A stretch of DNA of 64,000 nt from Falsiroseomonas tokyonensis. Lineage in GTDB: Bacteria; Pseudomonadota; Alphaproteobacteria; Acetobacterales; Acetobacteraceae. This document shows positions 28,693 through 37,401 of this stretch, piece after piece; the first letter of the stretch is position 1; each line of letters starts with the position of its first letter. The DNA lies in assembly GCF_019024325.1 (NCBI RefSeq), contig NZ_JAFNJS010000009.1, positions 51,014-115,013 on the forward strand, read 5' to 3'. The notes beneath the pieces are model-generated. The model worked only from the letters and a program-made list of their open reading frames with translations. It made no database searches and had not been told where the DNA came from. A program made the translations under genes and the position numbers.

Positions 28693-28707
28693 ATGCCGAA
28701 ACGGCAT
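28693..28707. promoter_or_regulatory. LysR-type operator (perfect T-N11-A palindrome)
   Basis: ATGCCG-AAA-CGGCAT is a perfect 15-base palindrome with T and A at N11 spacing. It lies 15 bases upstream of the LysR start codon at 28723 and 110 bases from the divergent Bug gene, so it is a good autoregulation and activation site for this regulator. Confidence 0.7.
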
Positions 28708-28722
28708 GGGAAGGCCAACCGG

Positions 28723-29655
28723 ATGGAATTGCGTCAGCTGCGCTACTTCGCCGCCGTCAGCCGCCACCGCCATTTCGGGCGGGCCGCGGCCGATCTGCGC
28801 GTGGCCCAGCCGGCGCTCAGCCGGCAGATCGCCAAGCTGGAGGCGGAGCTGCGCCTGCGGCTGCTGGACCGCCACGCCCGCGGCGTGTCGCTCACCGCGG
28901 AGGGCGAGGTCCTGCTCGCCCGGGCCGAGGCGCTGATCGCGGAGGCCGAGGCCCTGGCGACGGAATCACGCGCCCTGCGGACGGAGCCGCAGGGGACGGT
29001 CACCCTCGGCTTCTCCCCCAGCGTCGCCGGGCTTTTCGGCGGGCGCTTCGCCGCGCTCTGCCTGCGGCGCTATCCGCGCATTCGCCTGCGCATCACGACC
29101 GGCGCAAGCCCCGTGCTGGAAAGCTGGATCCATGAGGGACGCGTGGATATCGCCATCCTCAACGGGCCGACGGATCCGCGGCACTTCCTGCTGGCGCCGT
29201 TGCTGGAGGAACCGCTCTGCCTGATCGGCCGGCCCGGCGACCCGCTGATGGGCGAGGCGGGTCTGGAGCCGGCCGCGCTGGCGGGCCTGCCCCTGGTGCT
29301 GACCGGCCCGCCGGATGGGCCGATGCAGCGCGTGCTGATCGCGGCGCAGGCGCAGATGGGCCAGGCCTTCGACGTGCTGGCGCAGGTCGATACGGCCGCG
29401 GTCGGCGTGCAACTGGTGCTGGCCGGCGTGGGCCCGATGATCGATGTGGCCGCCGTCGCCCAGGCCGAGGTCGCGGCCGGACGGCTTGTGGCGGTGCCGA
29501 TCGCCGGCCTGCAGATCCAGCGCTACCTGGCGCGCGCCAAGGGCCGCGCGGGGTCGGATGCCGTGGCGCGCCTCAGCAGCCTGATGCGGGATTGCGTGGC
29601 GGAGATGCTGAGCGAGGGCGCCTGGCCGAAGGCGCGGACCCTGTCCCAGAGCTGA
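28723..29655 (+). CDS. LysR-family transcriptional regulator
   Basis: The protein has 310 residues. The N-terminal helix-turn-helix (MELRQLRYFAAVSRHRHFGR, LRVAQPALSRQIAKLEAEL) is followed by the ligand-binding domain (VTLGFSPSVAG, LPLVLTGPPDGPMQRV). The HTH most resembles the CatR/BenM/GltC subgroup. GGAAGG lies 8-9 bases before ATG 28723. It is divergent from the Bug/sulfatase operon, its likely target. Confidence 0.9.
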   Translation: MELRQLRYFAAVSRHRHFGRAAADLRVAQPALSRQIAKLEAELRLRLLDRHARGVSLTAEGEVLLARAEALIAEAEALATESRALRTEPQGTVTLGFSPSVAGLFGGRFAALCLRRYPRIRLRITTGASPVLESWIHEGRVDIAILNGPTDPRHFLLAPLLEEPLCLIGRPGDPLMGEAGLEPAALAGLPLVLTGPPDGPMQRVLIAAQAQMGQAFDVLAQVDTAAVGVQLVLAGVGPMIDVAAVAQAEVAAGRLVAVPIAGLQIQRYLARAKGRAGSDAVARLSSLMRDCVAEMLSEGAWPKARTLSQS

Positions 29656-29734
29656 CCCGCAGACCGGGAAGAGCAGCGTGGCGGAATGGCCGGCCTTGCA
29701 TTAGCGTTTCACCGAATGACGGGACCTTGAAGCC

Positions 29735-30874
29735 ATGCAGATCACCGCGCAGCGCGAGGGCGACAGCCTGACCATGGCCCTGGCCGGGCGGCTGGACACC
29801 AGTACGGCGCCCCGGCTGGGCCAGGAGATGGATCTGGACGGGGTGCGGCACCTCGTCCTCGATCTCGACGCCTGCCACTACGTCTCCAGCGCCGGGCTGA
29901 GGGAGTTCCTGCGCGCAAGGAAGCGCCTGGCAGCGGTCGAGGGCACCATGCTGCTGACCAATGTGAGCCGTGATATCCAGGACATCCTGGACATGACCGG
30001 CTTCTCCAAGCTGATCCCCAGCCGGCCCAAGGTGCGCAGCATCTCGCTGGAGGGACTGGAATTCCTCTCCGCCGGCGTCTGCGGCGAATGCTATCGCATG
30101 GACCCCGAGACGATCGTGAAGCTGTACCGGGAAGGAATCGGCGCCGACATCGCGGAGAAGGAGAAGCAATACGCGAAGGCGGCCTTCGTGCTGGGCATCC
30201 CCACCGCAATCTCCTTCGACGTGGTCGCCTGCGGCCCGCGCACCGGCGTGGTCTATGAGATGCTGGACGCGACCCTGTTCAGCGCCATCATCCGGAACGA
30301 CCTGCAGAACATCGACCGCCATGCCCAGCTTCTGGCGCAGGTCGCCGGCACGGTTCACCAGACGCCGGCCGATCCGGCGATCTTCCCCGACATCAAGGCG
30401 AACTTCCGGCACCATATCGGGCAGATGGACTTCTTCCTCTCACCCGAGGAGATAGCCCTGCTGCACCGGCTGCTGGAGACGATCCCGGACGCCGGGACCT
30501 GCGTCCATTTCGACCTGCACACCAGCAATATCATGATTCACGACGGGGAGCCGGTGATCATCGACATGGGCGACCTGTCGCGCGGGCACTACCTGTTCGA
30601 CATCGGCCTTCTCTGCTCCATCTATGGCTATCCCGAGACCGGGATCTGCGAGATGGCGACCAAGATCCCGAATGCCGAGGGCCTTCGGCTGCTGGAGCGC
30701 TTCCTGGAGCACTACTTCCGCGACAAGCCGGCCGAGGACTACCGCTTCTTCCAGCAGAACAGGTCTTTCCTGGCCTCGCTGCGGCTGATCTACACCAGCA
30801 CCTTCCTGCCCAGCTTGCGGGCGGAATCGGCCCGGATCATCAAGGACATCCTGCTGCCGAGGATGACCGGCTAA
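29735..30874 (+). CDS. STAS domain fused to an aminoglycoside phosphotransferase-like kinase
   Basis: The protein has 379 residues. Residues 1-100 form a STAS (anti-sigma factor antagonist) domain with the phosphorylatable serine site HYVSSAGLREFL (Ser51/Ser52). Residues about 105-375 form an APH/choline-kinase-like fold: Lys129 (IVKLYREG), hinge VYEMLDATLF, catalytic loop His258-x-Asp260-x4-Asn265 (VHFDLHTSNIMI) and metal Asp277-280 (IIDMGDLSRG). The kinase half resembles the TIGR02172 group, whose substrates are unknown. The gene stands alone, between LysR and a convergent MBL gene. Regulation of the kinase by STAS phosphorylation is a hypothesis. Confidence 0.85.
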   Translation: MQITAQREGDSLTMALAGRLDTSTAPRLGQEMDLDGVRHLVLDLDACHYVSSAGLREFLRARKRLAAVEGTMLLTNVSRDIQDILDMTGFSKLIPSRPKVRSISLEGLEFLSAGVCGECYRMDPETIVKLYREGIGADIAEKEKQYAKAAFVLGIPTAISFDVVACGPRTGVVYEMLDATLFSAIIRNDLQNIDRHAQLLAQVAGTVHQTPADPAIFPDIKANFRHHIGQMDFFLSPEEIALLHRLLETIPDAGTCVHFDLHTSNIMIHDGEPVIIDMGDLSRGHYLFDIGLLCSIYGYPETGICEMATKIPNAEGLRLLERFLEHYFRDKPAEDYRFFQQNRSFLASLRLIYTSTFLPSLRAESARIIKDILLPRMTG

Positions 30875-30884
30875 ACTACGCGCT

Positions 30885-31991
30885 TCAGGCTGCCGAGGCG
30901 CGCGGCCAGACCTGCCCCGGCCGCATGGCCAGGAAGCGCGCCGGATCCACACCCTCCTCACGTAGCGCCGCGGCCAGGTCGGCCGGCGGCTGCTCGATGC
31001 CCTCATCGGTCAGGCGGAAGGTGCCCCAATGGAAGCCCAGCGCCTGGCGCGCCCCCAGCAGGCCGAAGCCGCGCACGGCATCCGCGGGATTCATGTGCTG
31101 GTCCGCCATGAACCAGCGCGGCTCATAGGCGCCGATCGGCAGCAGCGCGAGGCCGAGCGGGCCGTGCCGCTCGGCCACGCGCTGGAAGGGGCGCCCCTGG
31201 TCGAAGCCGGTATCGCCGGCGAAGAAGACGCCCTCGCCCAGGCCGCGCAGCACGAAGCCGCACCAGAGCGCGTGGTTGCGGTCCAGCACCCCGCGCGCCG
31301 TCCAGTGGTGCACCTGCTCCAGAACCGCGTCCACGCCGGGCCCAAGCGGCACCGCATCGCCCCAATCCGCGGTGGTGACGGCGATGTCCGCATCCTGGCC
31401 GCGGATGGTCGATTCATGACCGAGCGGGGCGATGATGCGCGGCCGGTCGCGCCGCCAGAGCCGGGTCAGCGTCTCGACATCCAGATGGTCGTAATGGCCA
31501 TGCGACACCAGCACGACGTCGATCGGCGGCAGGTCGTCGAAGGCGATGCCGGGCGGATTGACGCGTCGCGGGCCCAGGAAGCTGAAGGGGCTGACACGTT
31601 CGGACCAAACAGGGTCGGTCAGGATGTTCAGACCCGCCCCCTGCAGCAGGAAGCTGGCATGGCCGACGAAGCTGACCCTGAGCGCCGCGCCCTCCACGCG
31701 CAGTGGCGGCCGGTCCGGCGGAAAGGGGCTCGGGAAACGGTCCGGCCAGTCATCCCCGCCCCGGCCGAGCTGCCATCGCGCCACGTCCAGCAGGCGCCGT
31801 GGCGGCGCACCGCCCGGGTTGAAGAAACGCGAGCCGTCGAAATGGTCGCTCACCGGCCAGGCCTCGCTGGCGCGGGAACCTCCCATGCAGCCGGCAAGCC
31901 AGGGCAGCGAGGCAAGCGCGGGAAAGGCAGCGGCAAGCGTCAGAAGCCGGCGCCTATCCAAGAAAGTTGGCCCCTGCCGCGCCTGCTGCAA
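30885..31991 (-). CDS. MBL-fold hydrolase (NAPE-PLD/UlaG-like), Tat/lipoprotein signal, TTG start
   Basis: The protein has 368 residues. The N-terminus has a twin-arginine-like DRRRLLTLAAAF and a lipobox WLAGC, so export and lipidation are likely. The metallo-beta-lactamase core shows SFVGHASFLL, VLVSHGHYDHLD (HxHxDH), FFAGDTGFD and GFHWGTFRLTDE, as in N-acyl-phosphatidylethanolamine phospholipase D relatives. The only start with a ribosome site (GAGG) is TTG at 31991. It is the last gene of the leftward sugar-acid run but 140 bp from its neighbour. Confidence 0.85.
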   Translation of the reverse strand: MQQARQGPTFLDRRRLLTLAAAFPALASLPWLAGCMGGSRASEAWPVSDHFDGSRFFNPGGAPPRRLLDVARWQLGRGGDDWPDRFPSPFPPDRPPLRVEGAALRVSFVGHASFLLQGAGLNILTDPVWSERVSPFSFLGPRRVNPPGIAFDDLPPIDVVLVSHGHYDHLDVETLTRLWRRDRPRIIAPLGHESTIRGQDADIAVTTADWGDAVPLGPGVDAVLEQVHHWTARGVLDRNHALWCGFVLRGLGEGVFFAGDTGFDQGRPFQRVAERHGPLGLALLPIGAYEPRWFMADQHMNPADAVRGFGLLGARQALGFHWGTFRLTDEGIEQPPADLAAALREEGVDPARFLAMRPGQVWPRASAA

Positions 31992-32131
31992 CGGGGATCC
32001 TCATGCTCTCCGGGGGGCGCATCGTCATCTCCAGCTTGCGACCGGGGCGAGGCGCCCCGATCCCTATCTGGTGCGCCGCACCGCCGCGTGTAGATGGCCG
32101 CGCGGGAGACTGCCGCCGCCGCAGCGGGTAC

Positions 32132-33106
32132 CTATTCGGGCTGGTAGTTGACGCTGCGCAGCAGTTCCGTCGCGCGCGCGATCTCGGCACTGATGAAGCG
32201 ACGCGTCTGCTCGATGCTCTCCGTCACAGGCTCCAGCACCTGGGACTTCAACCGCTCAACGATCGCGGGCTCGCGCATCGTCTCCTGCATCATCGCATTC
32301 ACGCGCTGGCAGATCTCCGCCGGCGTGCCCTTTGGCGCCCAGACACCGTACCAGGACTGGAACTGATAGGAGGGGAGGCCCGCTTCCGCCATGGTGGGCA
32401 CGGTCGGCGCCAGGACCGACCGCTCCGCCGTCGCGATGCCGAGCGCGCGCACCCGGCCATCGCCGGTGGCCGGCAGCAGCGCGAAGCTGGGGTCGATCAG
32501 CAGTTGGACATTGCCGCCCATCAGGTCGGTCAGCGCCGGCTGGGTGCCGCGATAGGTGACCAGGTTGATGTCGAGGCCGGTGCGGCGCAGGAACTCGATG
32601 GTCGCCAGATGGCCCGCGGAGCCGAGGGAGGAGATCGCGAAATTCCAGTCGCGCGGATTGGCCTTCGCCGCCTCGATCACCTCGGCCAGGGTGCGCTGCG
32701 GGCGCTGGCCGGTCATCACCATCACCAGCGGCGCCTGCGCCGTGCGGGCCATCACCTCCAGGTCCCGCTGCGGATCGAAGGTGGCGCCCTTCAGCACCAG
32801 CGGCATGACGGCGGTATTGAAGGCGGAAGCCAGCAGCGTGAAGCCATCGGGGGCCGCCTGCAGCACCGCATTGGTGCCGACCAGGCCGGCTCCGCCGGTG
32901 CGGTTCTCCGCCACCGCCACCGCGCCGAGCTTTTCCTGCAGCTTCTGCGCCAGCAGCCGCGCCAGAGCATCATTCGCGGCCCCCGGCGGCCAGGGGCAGA
33001 TCACGCGGATCGGCCGGCCGCGAGGCCAGGCGTCCTGGGCCCGCACGGCAGGCGCCGCCAGCAGGCCGATGCCGCCCGCCGCGGCCAGAAGGTGACGTCT
33101 TTTCAT
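32132..33106 (-). CDS. Bug/TctC-type tripartite tricarboxylate transporter binding protein
   Basis: The protein has 324 residues. The signal peptide (KRRHLLAAAGGIGLLAAPAV, cleavage after RAQ) leads into ICPWPPGAANDALARLLAQ, ENRTGGAGLVGTNAV and LMGGNVQLLIDPS, the Bug family pattern. AGGAGG-type sequence stands before the ATG. It follows the DapA-family gene in the IclR-controlled run, which suggests that it captures the sugar acid or carboxylate used by that operon. No permease genes are nearby. Confidence 0.9.
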   Translation of the reverse strand: MKRRHLLAAAGGIGLLAAPAVRAQDAWPRGRPIRVICPWPPGAANDALARLLAQKLQEKLGAVAVAENRTGGAGLVGTNAVLQAAPDGFTLLASAFNTAVMPLVLKGATFDPQRDLEVMARTAQAPLVMVMTGQRPQRTLAEVIEAAKANPRDWNFAISSLGSAGHLATIEFLRRTGLDINLVTYRGTQPALTDLMGGNVQLLIDPSFALLPATGDGRVRALGIATAERSVLAPTVPTMAEAGLPSYQFQSWYGVWAPKGTPAEICQRVNAMMQETMREPAIVERLKSQVLEPVTESIEQTRRFISAEIARATELLRSVNYQPE

Positions 33107-33155
33107 GGTTTGCTTCCTCCTGAATGGGCGCGCAGTTGCGCGGCCGGTTGATGGA

Positions 33156-34046
33156 TCAGTTCTCCAGCAGCGCGCTTCGGTCCGCGCTGGACAGGGGCAG
33201 AAGGGGCGGACGGAGCCGCTGCCAGCCCGCCTCCCCGGTGCGCTGCATCAGCAACGCCTTCAACGAGGCCATCTGCGCGAAGCGGGAGGCACGGTTGCGC
33301 ATGGCGACGATGCGCGCCTGCGCCGCCTCGACCTCCGCCACGCGGGCCGGATCGGCGAAGTGCCGGAAGACGAAGGCGAGATCGGACGCGACGAGATTGG
33401 AGGTGGCCGTGATGCAGCCCGCGCCACCCTTGCGCAGCAGCGGCAGCATCAGCGGATCCGCGCCCGCCAGCACGGCGAGGCCCGGGAAGGACGTGACCAG
33501 CGCCTCCATATGCGAAAGGTCGCCGGCGGAATCCTTGATGCCGGTGAAGACGCCCGGATAGGCCTCGCGCAGCCGCGCGATGACGGGAAAGGGGATCGGC
33601 ACCGCCGACATCTGCGGAATGTGGTACAGCACGATGCGCAGCCGCGGATCGGCCAGGCGTTCCACCACCTCGGCATAGGCGGCGAAAAGGCCGTCCTCGG
33701 TCGGCGCCTTGTAGTAGAAGGGCGGCAGCATCACCACGGTGGTGACGCCCAGCGACAGCGCGTGGCGCGTCAGCGCCACCGTCTCCGTCACCGCGGCCAC
33801 GCCCGTGCCGGGCAGCAGTTGCGCCGGCGCGATGCCGGCTTCCACCACCGCCTCCAGCAGCGCGCGCCTTTCGTCGGAGGAGAAGGAATTCGCCTCCCCC
33901 GTCGTGCCGAGCAGCGCGATGCCATCGCAGCCTTCCGCCAGCAGGCGGCGGCAATGCGCGATGAACAGCGCGTGGTCGGGCGCGAAGGTCTCGGTGATCG
34001 GCGTGAGGGCGGCGCTGAACACGCCGCGCGGATGCAGCGCGGTCAT
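33156..34046 (-). CDS. DapA/NanA-family class I aldolase
   Basis: The protein has 296 residues, typical length for the family. The carboxylate-binding motif GTTGE (47-51), Tyr141 (IVLYHIPQ) and Schiff-base Lys171 (FTGIKDSAGD) are all present. The Arg expected in dihydrodipicolinate synthase after the NVPxRT loop is missing, so it is not DapA proper; a pyruvate-dependent sugar-acid or sialic-acid type aldolase/dehydratase is more likely. It starts by ATGA overlap with the sialidase-like gene upstream. Confidence 0.88.
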   Translation of the reverse strand: MTALHPRGVFSAALTPITETFAPDHALFIAHCRRLLAEGCDGIALLGTTGEANSFSSDERRALLEAVVEAGIAPAQLLPGTGVAAVTETVALTRHALSLGVTTVVMLPPFYYKAPTEDGLFAAYAEVVERLADPRLRIVLYHIPQMSAVPIPFPVIARLREAYPGVFTGIKDSAGDLSHMEALVTSFPGLAVLAGADPLMLPLLRKGGAGCITATSNLVASDLAFVFRHFADPARVAEVEAAQARIVAMRNRASRFAQMASLKALLMQRTGEAGWQRLRPPLLPLSSADRSALLEN

Positions 34047-35227
34047 GCACCGTCTCCCTTCGCCCAGTCCGGCGCGACGCGGACATATTTGATGGCCTGC
34101 CGCCAATAGGTATAGGCGATGTGCAGCATGCCATCCGCCGTCTGGCACAGCGACGGGTAGGAGAATTCCCGGTTCAGCCGGTCCTTCGAATTGTTCGTCA
34201 TGCAGTAGCCATCGCCGGTCTCGAGGTTGCGGCGGACCGGCCAGGTTTCTCCCCGGTCGGCCGAGATCGCCAGCGTCATCGGCGCCCGCGGCGCACCCCA
34301 GAAGGCGCTGCGCCCGCTGGAGGGTGCGGCCGGCGTGAGGTTCTCCTCGCCGATATCGTCGTAGAGCGAAACGCGCCGATCGGTCGCATCGGCGGCGCTG
34401 GAATGGTTGTAGACCATCGCCAGCCTTCCATCCGAAAGCCGCGTCGCCATCACGGAGGAATTGTTGTTCGGCAGCTCCGTCGGCACCGGCGCGGACCAGC
34501 TGCGGCCGCCATCGGCCGAGTGGCTGCGGTAGATCGAATCCGCCCAGCGGCTGCGGAAGAAAGCCACCAGCGTGCCGTCGCGCAGGTCGACGAGGCTCAT
34601 ATGGACGCAGCCCGTGCTGGACGGCACGGCATGCTCGGACCAGGTGGCGCCGCCATCCGAGGAAATCATCACCGAGCTGGTATCGAGGTCGCCGGTCCAG
34701 GCGCCCTGGGGCGGCTTGGTGCAGCGCCAGATCGGCAGCAGCCAGTCGCCATTGTCCAGCACCAGGATCGGGCTGCGGATGAAGGTGCCGAAGCCTGGCT
34801 GCTCGCCGAACAGCGTCTCGATCGGGCCCCAGCTGCGCCCTTCATCCGCCGAGATGCGGCGCCGGATGATGGCGGTATCCTGGTTGCCGGAAATCTGCGC
34901 GGTCCACAGCAGCCACAGCCGGCCGTCCGGTGCCTTGAACAGCAGCGGGTTCTGCTCCGACCGCGTCGGGTCGTCCGAGAGCCGCACCGCCGGCGACCAG
35001 CGATCCGCCCCGGCGCCGAGGCGCGAGAATTGCACGGAGATATCCGGCACACCCTCCTGCGTACCGCCGAACCAGACGCAGCCCATCTCGCCGCCCTTTA
35101 GCGGCAGCAGGAAGGCGGCGTGGTTCTGCACGCAGGGCGTCGGGATGAAGGCCTCGATCCGCGCCGGATCGCCGGCGGCGGGGGCCAGGATCTCGGGGCG
35201 TTCGATCAGGCCGGCGGCATCGGGCAT
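34043..35227 (-). CDS. Sialidase-like BNR-repeat protein
   Basis: The protein has 394 residues and is predicted to be a six-bladed beta-propeller. Four Asp-box repeats are visible: SADEGRSWG, SSDGGATWS, SADGGRSWS and SADRGETWP. The N-terminus has TPCVQNHAAFLLPL and VWFGGTQEGVPDIS, typical of the sialidase-like branch rather than true FRIP-type neuraminidase. There is no signal peptide, so it acts in the cytoplasm. GAGGAGG precedes the ATG. Its place next to a NanA/DapA-type aldolase hints at a glycosidic or lactone-like acid sugar substrate. Confidence 0.85.
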   Translation of the reverse strand: MPDAAGLIERPEILAPAAGDPARIEAFIPTPCVQNHAAFLLPLKGGEMGCVWFGGTQEGVPDISVQFSRLGAGADRWSPAVRLSDDPTRSEQNPLLFKAPDGRLWLLWTAQISGNQDTAIIRRRISADEGRSWGPIETLFGEQPGFGTFIRSPILVLDNGDWLLPIWRCTKPPQGAWTGDLDTSSVMISSDGGATWSEHAVPSSTGCVHMSLVDLRDGTLVAFFRSRWADSIYRSHSADGGRSWSAPVPTELPNNNSSVMATRLSDGRLAMVYNHSSAADATDRRVSLYDDIGEENLTPAAPSSGRSAFWGAPRAPMTLAISADRGETWPVRRNLETGDGYCMTNNSKDRLNREFSYPSLCQTADGMLHIAYTYWRQAIKYVRVAPDWAKGDGA

Positions 35228-35237
35228 TGCGGCCTCC

Positions 35238-36359
35238 TCACAGCGCCGCGCGATAGATCGCGAGGATCTGCTCGCGGCTCATCTCGCGCGGGTTGTTGTC
35301 GAGCAGGCGGCGGATGGCATGCGCCTCCGTCGCCATGGTGAGCAGGTCCTCCTCCGGCACACCAAGGCGCGAGAGGCGCATCTCGATGCCGAGCGCGGCG
35401 CACCAGCCATGGCTCGCCGCCAGCACGTCGCGCGCGCCCCCAGCCCCCAGCGCCTCGAGCACCAGCGCCGTCTTCTCCGGCACCGCCTCCGCATTGAAGG
35501 CCAGGGTGTGCGGGAAGATCACCGCGCAGGCCAGGCCGTGCGGAATGTGGTGCCGCGTGCCCAGCGGATAGGCCACCGCATGGCCCGCCGTGGTATTGAC
35601 CGGGCCGAGGCAGAAGCCGCCATAGAGCGAGGCCAGCGCCAGCCCCGCCCGCGCTTCCCGGTCACTGCCATCGGCTACCGCGCGGCCGAGGAAGCGGCCG
35701 ACGAGGCGGATGCCTTCCAGCGCATAGAGATCGATCAGCGGATGCGCCTTGCGGCTGGTGAAGGCTTCGGCGCAATGCGCCAGCGCATCGACGCCCGTTG
35801 CCGCGGTCACAGCGCGGGGCACGGTCATCGTCAGGTCCGGATCGACCACCGCGAGATCGGCGATCATGTGGCGGCTCTGCACCGCCAGCTTGTTCTGCGT
35901 GGCCGTATCCGTGACCAGGGCGCGCGATCCGGCCTCGCTGCCGGTGCCGGAGGTGGTCGCCACCTGCACCAGGGCCATGCTGCGGCCGGCGACCTTTTCC
36001 GGCCCCACCACATCCTGCAGCGACTGGCCGCTTCCCGGCAACACGGCGACCAGCTTGGCCAGGTCCATGGCGCTGCCGCCGCCGAAGCCGATGACGAGCT
36101 GCGGCCGCGTCCGCGCCGCGACGTCCAGCGCCGCATCGAGGTTGGGGATGTCCGGCTCCGGCTTCACCGCGCCGAAGACCGTCACCTCGCCCGGCAGGCC
36201 GAGCAAGTCGATGCGCGCGGCATTGAAGGCATCCGCGATCACCAGGCTGCGCGTGATGCCCTGTTCCCTCGCCCAGGTCCCGACGGTGGCAACCTGGCCG
36301 GCACCGAAGGCGATGCGGCGGGGGCGGTCGATGTCGATGGGATACAGAAGCTCCGTCAT
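35238..36359 (-). CDS. Iron-containing (group III) alcohol dehydrogenase
   Basis: The protein has 373 residues. The NAD site GFGGGSAMDLAKL (about 92-104), QVATTSGTGSEAG and the metal ligands Asp (GVDALAHCAEAF), His (HAVAYPLG) and His (HHIPHGLACAV) define the Fe-ADH family, including maleylacetate reductase and hydroxyacid-oxoacid dehydrogenases. In this operon it likely interconverts a hydroxy-acid or semialdehyde intermediate. It lies 10 bp from both neighbours. Confidence 0.9.
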   Translation of the reverse strand: MTELLYPIDIDRPRRIAFGAGQVATVGTWAREQGITRSLVIADAFNAARIDLLGLPGEVTVFGAVKPEPDIPNLDAALDVAARTRPQLVIGFGGGSAMDLAKLVAVLPGSGQSLQDVVGPEKVAGRSMALVQVATTSGTGSEAGSRALVTDTATQNKLAVQSRHMIADLAVVDPDLTMTVPRAVTAATGVDALAHCAEAFTSRKAHPLIDLYALEGIRLVGRFLGRAVADGSDREARAGLALASLYGGFCLGPVNTTAGHAVAYPLGTRHHIPHGLACAVIFPHTLAFNAEAVPEKTALVLEALGAGGARDVLAASHGWCAALGIEMRLSRLGVPEEDLLTMATEAHAIRRLLDNNPREMSREQILAIYRAAL

Positions 36360-36369
36360 GATCCTGTCC

Positions 36370-37401
36370 TCAGGCGCTCGCGCGATGCGCAGCCAGCAGT
36401 TCGGCGTATTCGATGGCTTCGATCAGGCTGCGCTCGCTGGCGATGCCCTGGCCGGCGATGTCGAAAGCCGTGCCGTGGTCGACCGAGGTGCGGATCACCG
36501 GCAGGCCGAGCGTGATGTTCACCCCCGACAGCGCATCCCACTTGCCCGTGGCGGGATCGACATGGAAGCCCAGCAGTTTCACGGGGATATGGCCCTGGTC
36601 GTGATACATGGCGACGACGGCGTCGAACTGGCCGGCGCGCAGCTTCACGAAGACCGTGTCGCCCGGCACCGGTCCGGTCACGCGCATCCCGTCCGCGACC
36701 GCCTGGGCGATGGTCGGCGCGACCACATCGATATCCTGCCGGCCGAACAGCCCGCCCTCCCCCGCATGCGGGTTCAGCGCGGCGACGGCGATATGCGGGT
36801 TCGGGATGCCCAGGCCGCGCAACGCCTGCTGCGTCAGCTCCAGCACCAGGCGGGTGCGTGCCGGCGTGACGCGCTTCGGCACATCCTCCAGCGCGCAATG
36901 GGTGGTGACGTGGCTGACGCGCATATTGCCATGCGCCAGCAGCATCACGCTGCCCTTCACGCCCGTCAGTTCGGCCAGCATCTCGGTATGGCCGGCATAG
37001 TGGTAGCCGGCCTTGTTCAGCGCTTCCTTGTTCAGCGGCGCGGTGACGATGGCGCCGACGCGGCCCGCCTGCGCCAGGCGCACGCCATGCTCGATGGCGA
37101 GGTAGGCGAAGCGGCCGCCATCGGCGCTCAGCACGCCCGGCCTGATCGGCGCGCCCTCCGCCCCCGCCTGCAGGAAGGCGAGCGGCGGCCAGTCGTCCTG
37201 TTCCGCCGTCACCTCCGGCATGGCGAGCCCTGCCGCGAAGGCGTCGCGCGCCTGCAGCAGCGCCGCGCCGCTGCCGATGATCAGCAGGCGCAGCGCGCCG
37301 GACGCGATCCGGTCCCGCAGCGCCGCGCAGGCCTTGACGATGATCTCCGGCCCGATGCCCGCCGGGTCGCCCATGGTGATCGCGAGGGGAAGCGGCGTCA
37401 T
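36370..37401 (-). CDS. pdxA2: PdxA2-type 4-phosphoerythronate/threonate dehydrogenase
   Basis: The protein has 343 residues. PdxA family features: ITMGDPAGIGPEI near the N-terminus, APLNKEAL, metal ligand His in YAGHTEML and VTTHCALEDV, NPHAGEGGLFG and MYHDQGHIPVK. Paired with a DUF1537 kinase gene, such proteins act as PdxA2: they oxidise D-threonate or D-erythronate 4-phosphate with loss of CO2 to dihydroxyacetone phosphate. Its ATG 37401 overlaps the kinase stop by ATGA. Confidence 0.9.
   Translation of the reverse strand: MTPLPLAITMGDPAGIGPEIIVKACAALRDRIASGALRLLIIGSGAALLQARDAFAAGLAMPEVTAEQDDWPPLAFLQAGAEGAPIRPGVLSADGGRFAYLAIEHGVRLAQAGRVGAIVTAPLNKEALNKAGYHYAGHTEMLAELTGVKGSVMLLAHGNMRVSHVTTHCALEDVPKRVTPARTRLVLELTQQALRGLGIPNPHIAVAALNPHAGEGGLFGRQDIDVVAPTIAQAVADGMRVTGPVPGDTVFVKLRAGQFDAVVAMYHDQGHIPVKLLGFHVDPATGKWDALSGVNITLGLPVIRTSVDHGTAFDIAGQGIASERSLIEAIEYAELLAAHRASA

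Noticed and set aside
33156..34046. Assignment as dihydrodipicolinate synthase (lysine pathway)
   Set aside because: The Arg that follows the catalytic Tyr loop in DapA is missing and the gene lies in a sugar-acid operon, so only the aldolase family is claimed.
34043..35227. Assignment as a secreted neuraminidase
   Set aside because: There is no signal peptide and no FRIP motif; four Asp-boxes only support a sialidase-like propeller.
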